A stretch of DNA of 9,119 nt from Quisquiliibacterium sp. GTDB taxonomy: Bacteria; Pseudomonadota; Gammaproteobacteria; Burkholderiales; Burkholderiaceae_E. This document shows, one piece after another, positions 1-6,907 of the stretch. The notes beneath the pieces are model-generated. The model ran no database searches. It was given only the letters and a program-made list of their open reading frames with translations, and had not been told where the DNA came from. Made by a program: the position numbers and the translations under genes. Position 1 is the stretch's first letter. Every line of letters starts with the position of its first letter. The DNA lies in contig JALRBB010000137.1 of NCBI GenBank assembly GCA_023257915.1, positions 1-9,119 on the forward strand, read 5' to 3'.

Positions 1-566
1 CCTTCAACGAAGGCTATGTCGCGGTGCTCACTCGCTGGGGAATCGTGCGTGACGGCCTGAACCCGGTCGCGCGCAGTAATGTCTGTCCGCAGTTCGCAGC
101 GCCTGCCCAGCCGGTGTTTCATGCGTTTTGCTACACCGTGACGCTGGAACAAGCCGCAGCGATGGCCGGGGGCGATGCCCGTCAGGACGGCTTTTCAGCC
201 GGTTCGGCGCATCGGGACTTTGTCGTTGCCGGCAGCGGCGAGTGGCCGGAAGACCAGCCATTCCCACAAGGCATCGTCGCGCGCGGCGATCTTTCCGCCG
301 ACGGCCTGGCCCGCAAGGCGAGCTATGTGCTGGACACAATGCGCGCGCGCACCGAAGGCTTGGGTGGCGACTGGAGCGCGCTGACCGCATCGCAGATCTA
401 TACGGTGCATGACATCCATCCGCTGCTCGGGTCGCATTTCGCCGCGCACCAGCTTACGGGCGCCGGCCTGAGCTGGCACCCATGCCGGCCGCCAATCACC
501 GAACTGGAGTTCGAGATGGATGTGCGCAGCGTGCGGCTCGAACGGGTGCTCGGCCTGACTCGCTAA
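1..566 (+). CDS. 3' end of a protein with a RidA-like C-terminal region (5' end outside window)
   Basis: The reading frame is open from base 3 (first full codon TTC, Phe) to a TAA at 564-566, giving 187 visible residues; the true start lies upstream of the window. The C-terminal half resembles the RidA/YjgF/UK114 fold: a long helix after LSADGLARKASYVLDTM, then a GLGGDWSALTASQIYTVHD segment, where RidA proteins have 'G..(w)s.vv...vyl.d', and finally CRPPITELEFEMDVRSV, which resembles the closing RidA strand (Arg followed by a hydrophobic/Glu strand). RidA proteins hydrolyse reactive enamine/imine intermediates and many diverged members sit in amine or aromatic catabolism clusters. I assign the family from this pattern only and do not recognise the exact protein. 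It converges on livM with 11 bp between the two stop codons, so it is not part of the transporter operon. Confidence 0.55.
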   Translation, partial: FNEGYVAVLTRWGIVRDGLNPVARSNVCPQFAAPAQPVFHAFCYTVTLEQAAAMAGGDARQDGFSAGSAHRDFVVAGSGEWPEDQPFPQGIVARGDLSADGLARKASYVLDTMRARTEGLGGDWSALTASQIYTVHDIHPLLGSHFAAHQLTGAGLSWHPCRPPITELEFEMDVRSVRLERVLGLTR

Positions 567-577
567 CCCTGGCGCGC

Positions 578-1558
578 CTAGCGCGAACCCGGCGCTCGCG
601 CTCCGAACTTTTCGAGCGCCGCGCCCAGGATGCCCTTCGGCATATAGATGATGAACAGGATCAGCATCAGCCCGTAAATGGTGGTGTCGAGCCCGTGAAT
701 ATCGTGGCCGATGAAAATGCGCAAACCTTCGGACAGCACCAGCAGGAACACCGCACCGACAGTCGGACCGAGCATCACGAACATGCCGCCCGCAATCACG
801 CCGAACACCATCTGCAGCGAGATGCCGATACCGGAGACCGTCTCCGGATTGATGTAGAGCTGATACTGCGCATACAGCACACCGCCCAGACAGGTCATCG
901 TGGCCGAGATCAGCGTGATGACCATCTTGGTGCGGTTCACGTCCACGCCGATCGACGAAGCGGCATCTTCGTCTTCGCTGATCGCCTCCAGTGCCATGCG
1001 CCGCATGCTGCGATCGACCGCACGCCACACCAGCAAGGCGCCGACCCAGCACGCGAGCATGATGTAGAACCAGACGACCTTGCTGGAGAACTGCATCGCC
1101 GACAGCGACGCGGTCACGCCATCGGTCAACGCGCTCTTTGGGGTGATGCCCAGCGATCCACCGGTCTGCTCGCGCAAGCCGACGATCACAAGCCGCACCA
1201 CCTCGGACAGTGCCAGCGTGACCAGCGCGAAGTAATGCCCGACGATCCTGAAGCGGAAACACGGATAGCCGATGATGAAGGCAAGCACGACCGTGATGAG
1301 CACAGCCGCGATCGTGCCGATCCACGGGGAGATTCCCCAGAGGTTCCACAACAGCACGACCGTGTAGGCGCCCACGCCCAGAAAAGCGCCATGCCCCAGG
1401 CTGACCAGACCGAGGCGACCCATGATCGACCAGCTGGTGTAGATGAAGGCCCACAGCAGCCCGGTGACCATCAGGTGCAGCGGATATTTACCGATCCCGG
1501 TCAGCGGCACGAGCAGCATGGCGGCGAACAGGATGAATGCGACGATGCGGGAGTTCAT
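578..1558 (-). CDS. livM: Branched-chain amino acid-type ABC transporter permease LivM
   Basis: 326-residue inner-membrane permease, the second of the two HAAT-family membrane subunits that form the translocation pore with LivH. The sequence is a run of hydrophobic segments, with the family's cytoplasmic coupling region (AISEDEDAASSIGVDVNRTK, about residues 190-209) followed by a Gly-rich membrane segment (VFGVIAGGMFVMLGPTVGAV), as in LivM, where a similar stretch contacts the ATPases. The chosen ATG at 1556-1558 (MNSRIVAF) has a GAGG motif 8 nt upstream. It begins 13 nt after the livH stop and is the last gene of the operon. The substrate cannot be read from the permease; leucine/isoleucine/valine is the default, but amides and aromatic acids are also known for this class. 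Confidence 0.92.
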   Translation of the reverse strand: MNSRIVAFILFAAMLLVPLTGIGKYPLHLMVTGLLWAFIYTSWSIMGRLGLVSLGHGAFLGVGAYTVVLLWNLWGISPWIGTIAAVLITVVLAFIIGYPCFRFRIVGHYFALVTLALSEVVRLVIVGLREQTGGSLGITPKSALTDGVTASLSAMQFSSKVVWFYIMLACWVGALLVWRAVDRSMRRMALEAISEDEDAASSIGVDVNRTKMVITLISATMTCLGGVLYAQYQLYINPETVSGIGISLQMVFGVIAGGMFVMLGPTVGAVFLLVLSEGLRIFIGHDIHGLDTTIYGLMLILFIIYMPKGILGAALEKFGARAPGSR

Positions 1559-1571
1559 GGTTCGGGCCTCG

Positions 1572-2444
1572 CTATCGACGCTTGGAGAGGATGCCTTCAG
1601 GCTTCCAGAACATCATCACGATGAAAAACGCGAACGCGAGCACATAACCCCACTCGAGCTGGAAGAAGAATCCGCCGACCGAGATGAACTGCGCGAACAG
1701 AAAGGCTGCAACGAAGCCGCCGATCAGATTGCCCAAGCCGCCAAGCACGCAGATCATGAACGTGATTGGACCGAAGGACAGGCCAATCGCCGGATGCACG
1801 TCGTACTGCAACACCAGCAGGCAGGCAGCCAGACCGGCCATCGCCCCGCCCAGCGCCGAGGTTGTCAGGTAGATCTTGGAGGGGTTCACACCCATCAGCG
1901 GCATGATGCCGCGGTCCTGGCTGATCGCCCGGATCGCGGTACCCAGGTAGGTGCGCGACAAAAACAGGTAGGTGGCACCGATCGCGGCGACCGCGACCCC
2001 AAATGCGATCATCCTGGCAAGCGAGACGTTCATCTCGCCAAAACTGACGCCCGGCAAGCGCACGCCGAGGTTGCGGAACTCGACGCCGAAGATCACGGTG
2101 GCCAGCGCCTGCAGGAAGAACAGCACGCCGCCGGTCACCAGCATCTGGTTGATCGGCTCTGCCGACAGCACCGGGCGGATCACCAGATGATGCAGCAGCG
2201 CCCCGAGCACAGCGACGAACAGCACACCGGCCGGAAACGCGAGCCACAACGGCAGCCCGCCCTGCGCATGCAGCCACCAGATCGCATACATGCCGAACAT
2301 GATCAGTTCGGCATAGCAGATCCAGACGACGTCGATGACGCCGAACACCAGGTTCAGGCCAAGCGCGAGCAACGCGAGCAGGCCACCGAGCAGCAACCCG
2401 TTCAGGACTGCCTCGAGAAAGAAAATGTCAAAGATCTGGTCCAT
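1572..2444 (-). CDS. livH: Branched-chain amino acid-type ABC transporter permease LivH
   Basis: 290-residue inner-membrane permease, partner of LivM. It shows the LivH pattern: an N-terminal hydrophobic pair of helices (LLGGLLALLALGLNLVFGVI), the cytoplasmic coupling segment AISQDRGIMPLMGVNPSKIY, then ALGGAMAGLAACLLVL and the conserved ICVLGGLGNLIGGFVAAF, ending in the usual KPEGI(L) near the C-terminus (WKPEGILSKRR). The ATG at 2442-2444 is supported by TAGGAG 5 nt upstream (2450-2455); this Shine-Dalgarno includes the TAG stop of livF, so translation of livF and livH is probably coupled. The gap to livF is 8 nt and to livM 13 nt. Confidence 0.93.
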   Translation of the reverse strand: MDQIFDIFFLEAVLNGLLLGGLLALLALGLNLVFGVIDVVWICYAELIMFGMYAIWWLHAQGGLPLWLAFPAGVLFVAVLGALLHHLVIRPVLSAEPINQMLVTGGVLFFLQALATVIFGVEFRNLGVRLPGVSFGEMNVSLARMIAFGVAVAAIGATYLFLSRTYLGTAIRAISQDRGIMPLMGVNPSKIYLTTSALGGAMAGLAACLLVLQYDVHPAIGLSFGPITFMICVLGGLGNLIGGFVAAFLFAQFISVGGFFFQLEWGYVLAFAFFIVMMFWKPEGILSKRR

Positions 2445-2452
2445 CGTGACTC

Positions 2453-3169
2453 CTACGCGATGCCCAGGTAGGCACGACGGATCTCGTCGCTGGCCAGAAG
2501 TTCGGCAGCAGGGCCGCTCATCCGGATGCGACCGGTTTCTAACAGGTAGGCACGGTCAACGACCTTGAGCACCTGCTGGATGTTCTGCTCGACGATCAGC
2601 ACCGTGTAGCCTTCCGCGCGAATGCGCTTGACCAGTTCGAAGATCGACTGGACGATCACCGGGGCCAGTCCGGCCGACGGCTCGTCCAGCAGCAGCAGCT
2701 TCGGGCCGGACATCAGCGCCCTGCCGATGGCGCACATTTGCTGCTCGCCACCCGACATCGTGCCGGCCAGTTGCAGGCGCCGCTCCTTCATGCGTGGGAA
2801 TAGCGAGTAGACGAACTCCAGGCGCTCGTCAAAATGTCCGCGTGCGGCAGGAATGAATGCGCCCATACGCAGGTTTTCCTCAACCGACAGGCGCGGAAAC
2901 AGCCGACGCCCCTCGGGTACCTGCGCGATGCCCATCGAGATGACTTCGTGCGCCGCAATGTCGTTGTAGCGCACGCCCTCCATCGACAAATCGCCCTGCG
3001 TGACCGGGATCAGCTTGGAGATCGCGCGCAGCAGCGTGGTCTTGCCAGCACCGTTCGGACCGATCACTGCAATCGCCTCACCAGCATCGACCGTGAGCGA
3101 GACATCGAACAGCGCCTGAAAGCTACCGTAGCCGGCCGAGATGTTGTCCAGCCTGAGCATCGCGGTCAT
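2453..3169 (-). CDS. livF: ABC transporter ATP-binding protein LivF
   Basis: 238-residue cytoplasmic ATPase of the importer. Walker A is GPNGAGKTT (residues 37-45), the Q-loop is Gln83 followed by the family hallmark VPEGRRLFP (84-92), the ABC signature is SGGEQQ (139-144), Walker B is LLLLDE (158-163) with D-loop SAGLAP, and the switch region reads VEQN (193-196), where LivF proteins usually have Gln instead of the common His. Length is normal for LivF. The start ATG at 3167-3169 overlaps the livG stop as ATGA and has a strong AAGGAG 7 nt upstream (3177-3182), inside the livG coding region. It pairs with LivG to form the ATPase heterodimer. Confidence 0.95.
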   Translation of the reverse strand: MTAMLRLDNISAGYGSFQALFDVSLTVDAGEAIAVIGPNGAGKTTLLRAISKLIPVTQGDLSMEGVRYNDIAAHEVISMGIAQVPEGRRLFPRLSVEENLRMGAFIPAARGHFDERLEFVYSLFPRMKERRLQLAGTMSGGEQQMCAIGRALMSGPKLLLLDEPSAGLAPVIVQSIFELVKRIRAEGYTVLIVEQNIQQVLKVVDRAYLLETGRIRMSGPAAELLASDEIRRAYLGIA

Positions 3170-3951
3170 GACTGCGCTCCTTGCCCCGCCTCATCGGCAT
3201 CCCGGGCCAGCACCTGCTGCTGAACCGCCTGCGCGTCCGTGCCCAGATAGACCTCAATCACACGCGGATCGTGCGCGACATCTGTCGGGCTTCCCTGAGC
3301 GATCAGTTCGCCGTGATCGAGCACCAAGCAACGGTCGATGACCTTCATCAGCACACCCATGATGTGCTCGACCCAGATGATCGTGATTCCGCGCTCGTCG
3401 CGAATGCGCTTGAGCATCTGCGCGGCCTGCTCCATCTCGCTCTCGTCAAGCCCGCCGAGACTTTCGTCGGCCAGCAGCACCTTCGGACGGGTCGCAAGCG
3501 CACGCGCCATCTCCAGCTTCTTCAGGCCCGCAGCGCCCAGGCCGTCGACTGACGCGGACGGATCGCGCGGCAGCCCGATCAACTCGAGCGCTTCCTCGGC
3601 GTTGCGCCGGGCCTGGGCCCGGGACACCGGCTCGGAAGCCCCGTAGTAGGCAGCCAGCGATGCGTTCTCGAGAATCGACAGCTTGCGAAAGGGCCGGGGG
3701 ATCTGGAAGGTGCGCGCCAGACCGAGCTTGCACACTTCGTGCGGCGGCAAGCCGCCGATGTCCCGACCGTCGAGCCTGACCGAACCGGAAGTCGGCGCGT
3801 ACAGCCCCGCAATCACGTTGAAGGTGGTGCTCTTGCCCGAGCCATTCGGACCGATCAGTCCGAGGATCTCACCACGCTGAAGCTCGAAAGAGACTTCATT
3901 GACGGCAGTAAAACCCCCGAACTTCTTGGTCAGTCGATCGACGCTCAGCAT
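3166..3951 (-). CDS. livG: ABC transporter ATP-binding protein LivG
   Basis: 261-residue cytoplasmic ATPase. Walker A is GPNGSGKST (residues 34-42), Q-loop Gln83 lies in [10 protein letters not shown] (79-88), Walker B is VLLADE (158-163) and the switch His is His196 in WVEH. The signature region is unusual: [11 protein letters not shown] (137-147) replaces the canonical LSxGxQ, and the residue after the Walker B Glu is Ser (ADES) instead of the usual Pro. A variant signature of this general form occurs in a LivG-like subgroup, so this need not mean inactivity, since LivF carries a canonical signature. I chose ATG 3949-3951 ([11 protein letters not shown]) because it aligns with family N-termini; no clear Shine-Dalgarno precedes it. 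An upstream in-frame TTG at 3993 would add 14 unlikely residues. It follows the binding-protein gene after 76 nt containing two hairpins. Confidence 0.92.
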   Translation of the reverse strand: MLSVDRLTKKFGGFTAVNEVSFELQRGEILGLIGPNGSGKSTTFNVIAGLYAPTSGSVRLDGRDIGGLPPHEVCKLGLARTFQIPRPFRKLSILENASLAAYYGASEPVSRAQARRNAEEALELIGLPRDPSASVDGLGAAGLKKLEMARALATRPKVLLADESLGGLDESEMEQAAQMLKRIRDERGITIIWVEHIMGVLMKVIDRCLVLDHGELIAQGSPTDVAHDPRVIEVYLGTDAQAVQQQVLARDADEAGQGAQS

Positions 3952-3996
3952 GACAGCGACGAACCGAAACCAGCGCCAAGCACGCGCGCGCAATCA

Positions 3997-4029
3997 AGCA
4001 TCAAATGCTCCCCGAAAGCCGGTCGGCTT
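3997..4029 (-). other. Two small hairpins between the binding-protein gene and livG
   Basis: Reading the - strand, the stop codon of the binding-protein gene runs straight into AAGCC-GACC-GGCTT (4016-4029, 5-bp stem), followed by AGCAT-TTG-ATGCT (3997-4009, 5-bp stem, 3-nt loop). Neither has a T-run, so they do not look like a full intrinsic terminator. In ABC importer operons, hairpins after the binding-protein gene commonly protect its mRNA 3' end so that this subunit is made in excess over the membrane complex. That role is inferred here from position and the short stems. Confidence 0.4.
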
Positions 4030-5308
4030 ATTTGGCGTAGGCATGGCCCTTGGGCAGGGGCAGCACCGGATCCTTGGTCTTGATGGCAGACGGCCACACG
4101 ATGTAGGTGTCATTGCCGTTGTACTGCATCACGACCGGCGAGGAGCGCTCGTTCTGGCCGGCCATCTTATGCCCTGCCGGGAAGAACTTGACGCCATAAC
4201 CCTGAATCGTGCCGCCGACCGGGATGTCGGTCTCGAGCGAGGCTTTGCGCAGCGCCTCGGGGTCGATGCCACCATGCTTCTTGATCGCCCGCGGCAGCAC
4301 ATCGGTAAAGAAGATCCATGACTGGTTAAAGCCCATCGACAGATGCGGCGGCACTTCGTCGACCTTCACGTCAGCCTTGTAGCGCTTGACCATTTCCTTG
4401 GTGATGTCACCCAGCCCAGGCGCCAGCGTCTTCGGGTCGAGCAATTGCGCAGCGACCGGGTCGACGTTGTAGATGTAGTTCGCATCCGACTTGAACGTGC
4501 CGAAGAGTTTGTCGAACTGTCCGTACCCAGCCCCGTGCCCGATCAGTGCCGACCACTTCAGCCCCTGCTCACGCGACTGGCGCAGGAACAAGGTGATGTC
4601 CGGGTTGTAACCAGTGTGCAGGATCACGTCAGGCCTGGCGCGCTTGAGCTTGGTGATCATCGGCGAAAGGTCGGGCGCAGTGGCCGCGTAGCCCTCCTTG
4701 AGCACCACCTGCATGCCGTATTCCTTGCAGGCAGACTCGTTGCCCGAGGCGACGCCGGAGCCGTACGGACCATCTTCATGGATGATCGCCACGCGCAGAT
4801 CCTTGGGCTCCTTGCCGAGCTTGGCCTTGGCCTGCTCTTTCAGGAAGGTGCAGGATGCCTCGCCAAACTGGTCCGAGTGCACCTGGGCGCGGAACACGTA
4901 CTTCAGGTTCTTGTCCTTGAACACGCTCGAGGCCACGCAGACATTGGCCCACATGAAACGCTTGGCCTGATCGACCTTTTGCGCCATCGGTACGCAATGC
5001 GCTGACGAGAACACGCCCATGATCAGGTCGACGTTCTCCTGGTTCAACAGGCGCTCGGCCTCGTTGATTGCGACTTCCGCCTTGCTCTGGGCGTCGGCGT
5101 ATACCGCCTTGATCTTGTAGCCTTCGACGCCGCCGCGCTCATTGATCATGTCGATCGCGTACTTGGTGCCGTAGTTGGCGGCAGCCGAGCCGCCCGCGGC
5201 GAACGGGCCGGTGATGTCGAAGATCACACCGATCTTGATTTCCTTGCCCTGGGCAAACGCCCCGGACGCGGCCAGCGCCAGAGCTGCCGCTGCAATTGAA
5301 CGTCGCAT
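4028..5308 (-). CDS. Periplasmic substrate-binding protein of a branched-chain amino acid-type ABC importer
   Basis: 426-residue periplasmic binding protein of the Peripla_BP_6 (LivJ/LivK-like) family, which captures the substrate and delivers it to LivHM. A typical Sec signal peptide covers residues 1-19 (MRR, then an Ala/Leu-rich core, AFA cleavage site before Gln20). The mature protein opens with KEIKIGVIFDITGPFAAGG, the usual first strand and ligand-loop of the family, and continues with AIDMINERGGVEGYKIK and a canonical NPDITLFLRQ/DVILHTGY segment in the second lobe. The ATG at 5306-5308 is preferred because AGGAGA lies 6 nt upstream (5315-5320) and the signal peptide starts there; a longer in-frame start at 5416 would hide the signal. 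The ligand is uncertain: branched-chain amino acids, amides or aromatic acids are all possible. First gene of the operon. Confidence 0.92.
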   Translation of the reverse strand: MRRSIAAAALALAASGAFAQGKEIKIGVIFDITGPFAAGGSAAANYGTKYAIDMINERGGVEGYKIKAVYADAQSKAEVAINEAERLLNQENVDLIMGVFSSAHCVPMAQKVDQAKRFMWANVCVASSVFKDKNLKYVFRAQVHSDQFGEASCTFLKEQAKAKLGKEPKDLRVAIIHEDGPYGSGVASGNESACKEYGMQVVLKEGYAATAPDLSPMITKLKRARPDVILHTGYNPDITLFLRQSREQGLKWSALIGHGAGYGQFDKLFGTFKSDANYIYNVDPVAAQLLDPKTLAPGLGDITKEMVKRYKADVKVDEVPPHLSMGFNQSWIFFTDVLPRAIKKHGGIDPEALRKASLETDIPVGGTIQGYGVKFFPAGHKMAGQNERSSPVVMQYNGNDTYIVWPSAIKTKDPVLPLPKGHAYAK

Positions 5309-5508
5309 TCCCTGTCTCCTGAAGGCTCTTGTAAGACCGGGTCTTTGTCTGCCATCACAAAGGAAGGCGCCCGGCGTCGAGGGCCCACTGTAATCGAAGG
5401 CTTCTGCGCGGCGCAACCATTGGGGCAGGCCTCAATTCCACCTTGGCGACATTCGTTCACGGGGCGCCAACATGCGATGCCCGCTGGCTCAACCCATGAG
5501 CGATGGAA
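5309..5508 (-). promoter_or_regulatory. Leader and probable promoter region of the ABC importer operon
   Basis: This 200-bp gene-free stretch separates the broken lysR from the binding-protein gene and must hold the operon promoter unless the operon is read through from lysR. A candidate sigma-70 promoter on the - strand is TTGCGC (5411-5416), 18 nt, TACAGT (5387-5392); the match is modest. Between this and the start codon lies a 13-bp hyphenated palindrome AAGACC-G-GGTCTT (5333-5345), which could be an operator or a leader hairpin. An overlapping alternative stem CTTTG (5343-5347)/CAAAG (5358-5362) is mutually exclusive with it. No recognised riboswitch was identified. Confidence 0.35.
5333..5345. 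repeat. 13-bp palindrome in the operon leader
   Basis: AAGACC-G-GGTCTT is a perfect 6-bp inverted repeat around a single G, centred 31 bp upstream of the binding-protein start codon. A 1-nt loop is too tight for an RNA hairpin without opening a pair, so a protein-binding operator is at least as likely as an RNA structure. Function is not known. Confidence 0.4.
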
Positions 5509-6447
5509 TTAGCGCCGCGCGGACTGCATGATCTGCGAGCGCAGCCAGACATGCTCGGAGCGTGCGTCCTGGCGCCGGTGCCAGATCATGTCGACATGTA
5601 CCTCGGGCATCGACATCGGCAGGGGTCGCTGCGCGAGACGCAGGCCAATACCGCTTGAGGCGAGGAAGTGACGCGGCAGCACCGTCAGCAGGTCTGAGCG
5701 CATCACCACCTGGCCGGCAGTAAAGAACTGGTTGACGGTCAGCACGACCCGGCGCTTGCGTCCGAGTTACGCAAGCGCCTCATCAACAAAGCCGTATGGA
5801 CGACCCGAGAAGCTCACCAGCAAATGCCTGGACTCGCAGAATGCATCGAGCGACAGCCGTGTCTTGGCCAGTGGATGATCGCGACGCATCACGCAAACGT
5901 AATGACTGCTGTACAGCCGCTCGTGGCCGTAGTTCTCGTGCTCCCCCTCTTGCATCGCGGCCAGGACCAGCGCAGCCATCACCGCCGGAAAGTGCCCGAT
6001 CGCCATGTCAATCTCGGACGAGTCAAGCAGCGCCCGTGGATCGCGAGTCGTTAGCGGCAGCACCCGCAACGTGACCCCCGGCGCATCCCGTTCGATGCGC
6101 GCCAGCAACCCGGGGGTAATCAGCGCAGCAGTTGCGTCGGCCATCGCCAGCACGAAGGTTGCACGCGAGGTGGACGGATCGAACTGCGGCGGCGCGATTG
6201 CCGCACGCAACTGCGTCAGCGCGTCGCGCACCGCCGGCCAGATTGCGGTCGCCTGCGCGGTCGGCTCCACGCCGTAGCCCGAGCGCACGAACAGCGGATC
6301 GTCCAGTGAATCGCGCAGTCGCTTCAACGCATTGCTGACCGCCGGCTGGGTCATTGCGAGATTGCGGGCCGCGCGGGTCAGATTGCCTTCGGCCATCACC
6401 TCATCAAAAACCTTGAGCAGGTTCAGGTCCAGGGTCCGGAAGTTCAT
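5509..6447 (-). pseudogene. LysR-type transcriptional regulator (NahR/LinR-like) interrupted by an in-frame TAA
   Basis: A full-length LysR-type regulator frame (312 codons before the final TAA at 5509-5511) contains one internal stop, TAA at 5767-5769, codon 227. The frame continues unchanged after it: LGRKRRVVLTVNQFFTAG and onward is typical of the second half of the LysR effector domain, so this is a nonsense substitution and not a frameshift. The N-terminus has the winged helix (helix-turn-helix about residues 20-41, GNLTRAARNLAMTQPAVSNAL) and the style of NahR/NodD/LinR-group regulators, which often sense aromatic acids. GAGAGG precedes the ATG (6445-6447) by 4 nt. The first 226 residues could still be made and would lack part of the effector-binding lobe. 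It lies upstream of the importer operon on the same strand and may have controlled it. A sequencing error is the main alternative. Confidence 0.8.
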
Positions 6448-6602
6448 CGCGCCTCTCTGACGGAATGTTGGGAACGTCCACCCAAACCATTCCCAATGTG
6501 AATGTATTACATCTTAAACATTAATTGGAAAAATATTCTGAGACGCGCAAAATACGTTCCACAACATAACTACCTCCTCTCTCGAAACAGGAAGCAAACA
6601 TC
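6448..6602. promoter_or_regulatory. AT-rich divergent promoter region between lysR and the small + strand gene
   Basis: This 155-bp gap is clearly richer in A+T than its surroundings, particularly 6500-6540, and separates two divergently transcribed genes. A weak + strand promoter candidate is TTGGAA (6525-6530), 17 nt, CAAAAT (6548-6553). Symmetric elements lie toward the lysR side: TTGGGAA (6468-6474) opposite TTCCCAA (6490-6496), CATTC-N7-GAATG (6488-6504) and ATGTA-T-TACAT (6502-6512). They form an overlapping cluster suited to a LysR regulator that controls its own gene and the divergent one. Transcription starts are not determinable from sequence alone. Confidence 0.5.
6488..6504. promoter_or_regulatory. 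Candidate LysR-regulator box (CATTC-N7-GAATG)
   Basis: A perfect 5-bp dyad with a 7-bp spacer containing TTC-N7-GAA, i.e. the T-N11-A arrangement (T6490, A6502) recognised by LysR-type regulators. It starts 41 bp upstream of the lysR start codon, where an autoregulatory site is expected. A second perfect palindrome, ATGTA-T-TACAT (6502-6512), abuts it. Confidence 0.5.
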
Positions 6603-6872
6603 ATGGCAACACATGTTCACTCTCACGACGGCCTGACGCGTATTGCAGACGGCATCGACGCAATCGGCTCGATCGGCAGCCGCATCGGTAACGAAGCCCG
6701 GCAATCGCTGGTTTCCCGCCTGGTCAAGCCGCTCGGCAACGTTCTGCGCGCCGCCTTCGCAAGGCTGGCCGCCAACCGCGAGGCGCTGGCGATCGCCGAG
6801 ATCGAGCGCTACGACTGGCGGCTTGCGGCCGAGATTCGCGCCGCCGCCCAACGCGATAGCGCCGCCCGCTGA
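6603..6872 (+). CDS. Small protein, possibly a divergent DUF1127-like protein
   Basis: 89-residue protein with no catalytic motif, no signal peptide and no clear membrane segment. The N-terminus is His/polar (MATHVHSHDGLTRIADGID), the middle Gly/Ile-rich and then a basic amphipathic stretch, and the end a strongly helical block, REALAIAEIERYDWRLAAEI. That block aligns by eye with the DUF1127 core 'R..aia.L..LDDRlLaDI': YDWRLAAEI against LDDRLLADI keeps Asp, Arg, Leu and the closing acidic-Ile pair. DUF1127 proteins are small, Arg-rich, and in several Proteobacteria are co-transcribed with downstream small RNAs; here three hairpins and a terminator follow at once. AGGA 10 nt before the ATG supports the start. 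It is transcribed divergently from lysR. The family link is tentative; otherwise the function is unknown. Confidence 0.65.
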   Translation: MATHVHSHDGLTRIADGIDAIGSIGSRIGNEARQSLVSRLVKPLGNVLRAAFARLAANREALAIAEIERYDWRLAAEIRAAAQRDSAAR

Positions 6873-6885
6873 ACTTGAAGAATTC

Positions 6886-6907
6886 GCCGCGGGGTCAGCC
6901 CCGCGGC
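6886..6907 (+). other. Strong GC hairpin downstream of the small protein gene
   Basis: GCCGCGGGG (6886-6894) and CCCCGCGGC (6899-6907) form a perfect 9-bp stem with a TCAG loop, 13 nt after the TGA of the small gene. There is no T-run, so it is probably an RNA structural element and not the terminator. It is the first of three successive stems. Confidence 0.7.

Noticed and set aside
195..2471. Long open frames antisense or out of frame to livM/livH and the RidA-like gene (for example 195-1454 on -, 482-1624 and 1443-2471 on +)
   Set aside because: Composition is low-complexity Arg/His/Gln/Ala typical of shadow frames in high-GC DNA, and each overlaps a convincing membrane protein or family match.
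5309..5416. Upstream start at 5416 for the binding protein
   Set aside because: It would bury a textbook signal peptide 36 residues inside the protein and ignores the AGGAGA before 5308.
5434..5510. AATTCCA (5434-5440) opposite TGGAATT (5504-5510)
   Set aside because: A 7-bp inverted repeat 63 bp apart is expected by chance in this length and overlaps the lysR stop codon.
5745..5769. Frameshift in lysR
   Set aside because: The two halves are in the same frame (distance divisible by three), so a single nonsense codon suffices.
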